The notes under the pieces: generated by a model
What the model was told of the DNA's origin: nothing
The model's input: only the letters and a program-made list of their open reading frames with translations
Database searches by the model: none
Assembly: GCA_030609665.1 (NCBI GenBank)
Contig: JAUWBW010000098.1
Coordinates: 1-7,055 of the forward strand
From: Methanosarcinaceae archaeon
Lineage (GTDB): Archaea > Halobacteriota > Methanosarcinia > Methanosarcinales > Methanosarcinaceae
DNA: 7,055 nt
Reading direction: 5' to 3'
Shown: positions 6,065 to 7,055 of the stretch, one piece after another
Position numbering within the stretch: position 1 is the stretch's first letter
Layout of the letters: each line of letters starts with the position of its first letter
Program-made: the position numbers and the translations under genes

Positions 6065-6382
6065 TTATTGTAAGAATCCTTTGCGGTCAAGCCAGTTTAC
6101 CTGTGGGCGTGTGTATTTCCATATTACATCGGCTTTTGAGTCCTGAAAATCCCATGGGACTGCAATTACGATATCTCCTTCACGGATCCATGTCCGTTTT
6201 TTCATTGAACCTGGAATCCGCCCCATTCGAACAATTCCGTCCATGCATCGTAATCGTACTCTATTTGCACCGAGCATGTTCTCTACAGTTGCAAGTACCT
6301 CTCGATTTTCTTTGCGAGGGGTACGTACTCGTGTAACCTGCGGCGCAGCATGCTTATCTTTTTTATTATTTTTCTTATACAG
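6065..6382 (-). CDS. eif1a: Translation initiation factor aIF1A, with a non-canonical start codon (probably CTG)
   Basis: aIF1A binds the A site of the small subunit and, with aIF1, promotes scanning-like mRNA binding and start-codon selectivity. The S1/OB-fold protein shows TRVRTPRKENREVL (residues 17-30), NMLGANRVRLRCMDG (35-49), RMGRIPGSMKKR (52-63), TWIREGDIVIAVPWDFQDSKAD (split at 64-73 and 74-85) and KYTRPQVNWL (89-98), as in the family. Reading from CTG at 6382 gives 105 residues with the usual basic N-terminal tail (YKKNNKKDK). Upstream the frame is closed by TGA at 6392-6394, and between that stop and the ATG at 6277 there is no ATG, GTG or TTG. Starting at 6277 would delete 35 residues, including the first OB strand. 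CTG has GAGGT 6 nt upstream. ATT (6388-6386) is the only other candidate but directly abuts that site. A sequencing indel near 6384-6395 is the alternative explanation. The family call is certain, and the start is not. Confidence 0.9.
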   Translation of the reverse strand: MYKKNNKKDKHAAPQVTRVRTPRKENREVLATVENMLGANRVRLRCMDGIVRMGRIPGSMKKRTWIREGDIVIAVPWDFQDSKADVIWKYTRPQVNWLDRKGFLQ

Positions 6383-6383
6383 G

Positions 6384-6395
6384 TTAATACCTCAT
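6384..6395 (-). promoter_or_regulatory. Three-codon upstream ORF and embedded Shine-Dalgarno before aIF1A
   Basis: The minus strand reads ATGAGGTATTAACCTG. ATG AGG TAT TAA is a complete mini-ORF (6395-6384) in another frame. Its TAA ends 1 nt before the CTG proposed as the aIF1A start. The site GAGGT (6393-6389), which suits the CTG, lies inside the mini-ORF. This geometry would allow termination-reinitiation or a choice between two starts. Its use in vivo is an inference. Confidence 0.4.
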
Positions 6396-6418
6396 TCTTT
6401 TGTTTGTTTTAGCACATA

Positions 6419-6434
6419 TTTTATAATTATATAG
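6419..6434 (-). promoter_or_regulatory. Promoter of the aIF1A-Rio1-KH block (two overlapping TATA candidates)
   Basis: The minus strand reads CTATATAATTATAAAATATG. CTATATAA (6427-6434) would start transcription near 6404, giving a leader of about 20 nt to the CTG. ATTATAAAA (6420-6428) would start it near 6396, at or next to the ATG of the mini-ORF, giving a leaderless mini-ORF. Which box is used would decide how the aIF1A message begins. Confidence 0.5.
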
Positions 6435-6620
6435 TTCGAGTTAAATCGCCGGAGGGAGATTTTTCTCGTATCTCAAGTATGTCTGCGTGATATGTGTCAT
6501 ACGTTGTTAAAGGTTGCGTGTGTTTTAGGGCTTGCATATTGTTTTGCCATACTTTTCCGCGGTTTTGTGGTTTGATGGAATGTGGTTTGTGATGCACCAT
6601 TTTTTTTGCGTACGATATGC
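6435..6620. other. Divergent spacer between the aIF1A and rRNA promoters
   Basis: The plus strand is markedly G/T-rich from about 6500 to 6600. It has a 9-bp direct repeat TGTGGTTTG at 6566-6574 and 6581-6589 (period 15), about 35-55 nt upstream of the first rRNA TATA box, followed by a run of T (about 6600-6607). On the minus strand 6600-6427 is an open frame of 57 codons with an ATG (MVHHKPHSIK...) but no Shine-Dalgarno, low-complexity composition and no family I recognise. I do not call it a gene. The repeats and T-run may be upstream promoter elements. Confidence 0.4.
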
Positions 6621-6627
6621 TTATATA
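6621..6627 (+). promoter_or_regulatory. Upstream rRNA promoter P1 (TATA box)
   Basis: TTATATA in the context ATGCTTATATACGAGGG is close to the archaeal stable-RNA TATA consensus. The expected start is about 6646-6651, just ahead of the chain of small hairpins at 6650-6700. It lies about 390-395 nt upstream of the 16S 5' end. It is the first of at least two promoter-like boxes in the same orientation. Confidence 0.6.
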
Positions 6628-6644
6628 CGAGGGTGTGTATGTTA

Positions 6645-6705
6645 GAAGTCCTCAAAATCCGAGGTCGTGTGCAGCATTATCTGCACCCATCTAATGATGG
6701 ATCAA
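6645..6705 (+). ncRNA. Compact structured segment just downstream of P1 (leader start or separate small RNA)
   Basis: Three perfect stems follow one another: CCTC/GAGG (6650-6653 with 6661-6664), GTGCAG/CTGCAC (6669-6674 with 6681-6686, loop CATTAT) and CCATC/GATGG (6687-6691 with 6696-6700, loop TAAT). The second and third stems abut and could stack. The segment begins where P1 transcripts should start. I find no tRNA features (no TTCGA loop or acceptor stem) and no complete C/D box set. There is no U-run terminator after it, so it may simply be the 5' end of the pre-rRNA. Confidence 0.3.
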
Positions 6706-6714
6706 GGATTGTGA

Positions 6715-6767
6715 ATTAAGCGTGTATATAAGTCCACAATAAGGTTTATGTACTACATGCGCTTAAT
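6715..6767. repeat. 8-bp inverted repeat bracketing rRNA promoter P2
   Basis: ATTAAGCG (6715-6722) and CGCTTAAT (6760-6767) are perfect inverted copies separated by 37 bp. They flank the P2 TATA box and its predicted start. A further dyad, ATGTACTACAT (6748-6758), lies inside over the predicted start. As DNA these could be regulator sites. In a P1 transcript the arms could pair into a long hairpin. Confidence 0.5.
6725..6732 (+). promoter_or_regulatory. Second rRNA promoter P2 (TATA box)
   Basis: TATATAAG in GTGTATATAAGTCC is a strong TATA match. The predicted start near 6753-6758 lies at TACATGC, similar to the pyrimidine-purine T-G-C start motif common at archaeal rRNA promoters. It lies about 310 nt upstream of 16S. 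It is enclosed by the inverted repeat 6715-6722/6760-6767. Confidence 0.6.
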
Positions 6768-6775
6768 AGAGCAGT

Positions 6776-6853
6776 CTCGTGTTCTGCACGAGTTGTTTAA
6801 CTTTATCACCGCCTTATATTCATAAGTGTGGAGTCAGGAGTTGTTTCCTGACT
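6776..6853 (+). repeat. Three consecutive stem-loops in the rRNA leader
   Basis: All three stems are perfect: CTCGTG/CACGAG (6776-6781 with 6787-6792), CTTAT/ATAAG (6813-6817 with 6822-6826) and AGTCAGGA/TCCTGACT (6832-6839 with 6846-6853, loop GTTGTT). They are downstream of both predicted rRNA promoters, so they would fold in the pre-16S leader. The 8-bp stem is the strongest. No U-run follows any of them, so they do not look like terminators. Confidence 0.55.
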
Positions 6854-6869
6854 GACGTTAGATATGACA

Positions 6870-6928
6870 GTTCGATTAATTCTGATCGGTGGTGTTTAAT
6901 AAAACACAACTAAAAGAATCAATCGAAC
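6870..6928 (+). repeat. Long stem-loop in the rRNA leader
   Basis: Outer arms GTTCGATT (6870-6877) and AATCGAAC (6921-6928) pair perfectly. After one A-C mismatch, ATTCT (6879-6883) pairs with AGAAT (6915-6919). At the tip GTGTTT (6892-6897) pairs with AAACAC (6902-6907) around an AATA loop. This gives 19 base pairs across 59 nt, with an internal loop between. It is the most stable element seen in the leader and may serve leader folding or processing. Confidence 0.6.
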
Positions 6929-6939
6929 GTGCATGAGAG

Positions 6940-6970
6940 ACTCTCAATTTATATAACATCAATTGTGAGT
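6940..6970 (+). repeat. Stem-loop with TATA-like loop 70-100 nt before 16S
   Basis: ACTC (6940-6943) and CAATT (6945-6949) pair with AATTG (6961-6965) and GAGT (6967-6970), with one T-T mismatch. The loop TATATAACATC, together with the bases before it, forms TTTATATAAC (6948-6956), which looks like a TATA box. An alternative dyad TGAGAGACTCTCA (6934-6946) competes with the stem. Whether this is a third promoter, a processing element or only a leader hairpin cannot be told here. Confidence 0.4.
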
Positions 6971-7039
6971 TCTTTCCCAAAAATTCTATTGACTTCCAAA
7001 GATAAGATACTAGTGTGCGCAGAATCAGCGAATTTAACA

Positions 7040-7055
7040 ATTCTGGTTGATCCTG
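7040..7055 (+). rRNA. 16S ribosomal RNA, first 16 nt (continues beyond the window)
   Basis: The last bases read ATTCTGGTTGATCCTG, the conserved archaeal 16S 5' end (TCYGGTTGATCCTG block, target of universal forward primers). The rest of the gene and presumably the operon lie beyond the right edge. The exact mature 5' end may differ by 1-2 nt. Confidence 0.95.

Noticed and set aside
6065..6277. aIF1A starting at the ATG at 6277 (70 residues)
   Set aside because: This would delete the basic tail and the first OB-fold strand, although conserved aIF1A sequence (TRVRTP, REVL) continues in frame upstream.
6645..6705. tRNA upstream of 16S
   Set aside because: The stems are suggestive, but there is no T-loop GTTCGA motif, no acceptor stem pairing and no seven-base anticodon loop in a cloverleaf.
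6776..6946. CRISPR-like or terminator reading of the leader hairpins
   Set aside because: The arms differ from each other, so there is no repeat unit, and no T-run follows the stems. They fit a structured pre-rRNA leader better.

Overview
The window looks like part of a chromosome of a methanogen-related euryarchaeon, most likely in the Methanosarcinales. Candidatus Methanoperedens (ANME-2d) or a similar cytochrome-rich lineage would fit best. The evidence is an archaeal 16S rRNA 5' end at the right edge, an archaeal translation and ribosome-maturation gene set, TATA-box promoters with leaderless or near-leaderless genes, a Methanosarcinales-type dihydroorotase, and a secreted multiheme c-type cytochrome. 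The lineage is inferred from gene content and was not computed.

Layout. (1) Positions 1-557, minus strand: the N-terminal part of an exported multiheme cytochrome, running off the left edge, with a near-perfect Shine-Dalgarno. (2) About 719-1297, minus strand: an IS200/IS605-type single-gene insertion sequence. Its HUH/Y1 transposase gene is broken by a 44-nt insert made of two abutting hairpins. Removing the insert restores a normal 135-residue TnpA with its catalytic tyrosine motif. (3) 1509-2876, plus: dihydroorotase (pyrC), apparently leaderless. (4) 2954-3841, plus: a single-domain KaiC/RadA-like ATPase with a ribbon-helix-helix-like N-terminus, preceded by a long dyad that runs into its start codon. 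(5) 3838-6382, minus: a four-gene block transcribed aIF1A, Rio1 kinase, KH-domain Dim2/Pno1 homolog, then a DUF1614-type membrane protein. The last gene overlaps the ATPase gene tail to tail by 4 nt. (6) 6383-7039: a long non-coding region holding the aIF1A promoter and, divergently, tandem promoters and a highly structured leader for the rRNA operon. (7) 7040-7055: the first 16 nt of 16S rRNA.

How it fits together. aIF1A, Rio1 and Dim2 all act on the small ribosomal subunit: start-site selection for aIF1A, late 16S/pre-30S maturation for Rio1 and Dim2. They are divergent from the rRNA operon that encodes their RNA partner.

The most unusual point is that the aIF1A reading frame has no ATG, GTG or TTG at its expected N-terminus. 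The best-spaced start is CTG behind a GAGGT Shine-Dalgarno. It lies 1 nt after a minimal three-codon upstream ORF (ATG AGG TAT TAA) that contains that Shine-Dalgarno. This would be a plausible self-sensing start for an initiation factor, similar in logic to the AUU start of bacterial infC, but a sequencing indel is a real alternative. Other points of interest are the transposase hairpin insert, the inverted repeat bracketing the second rRNA promoter, and the dyad at the RHH-ATPase start.
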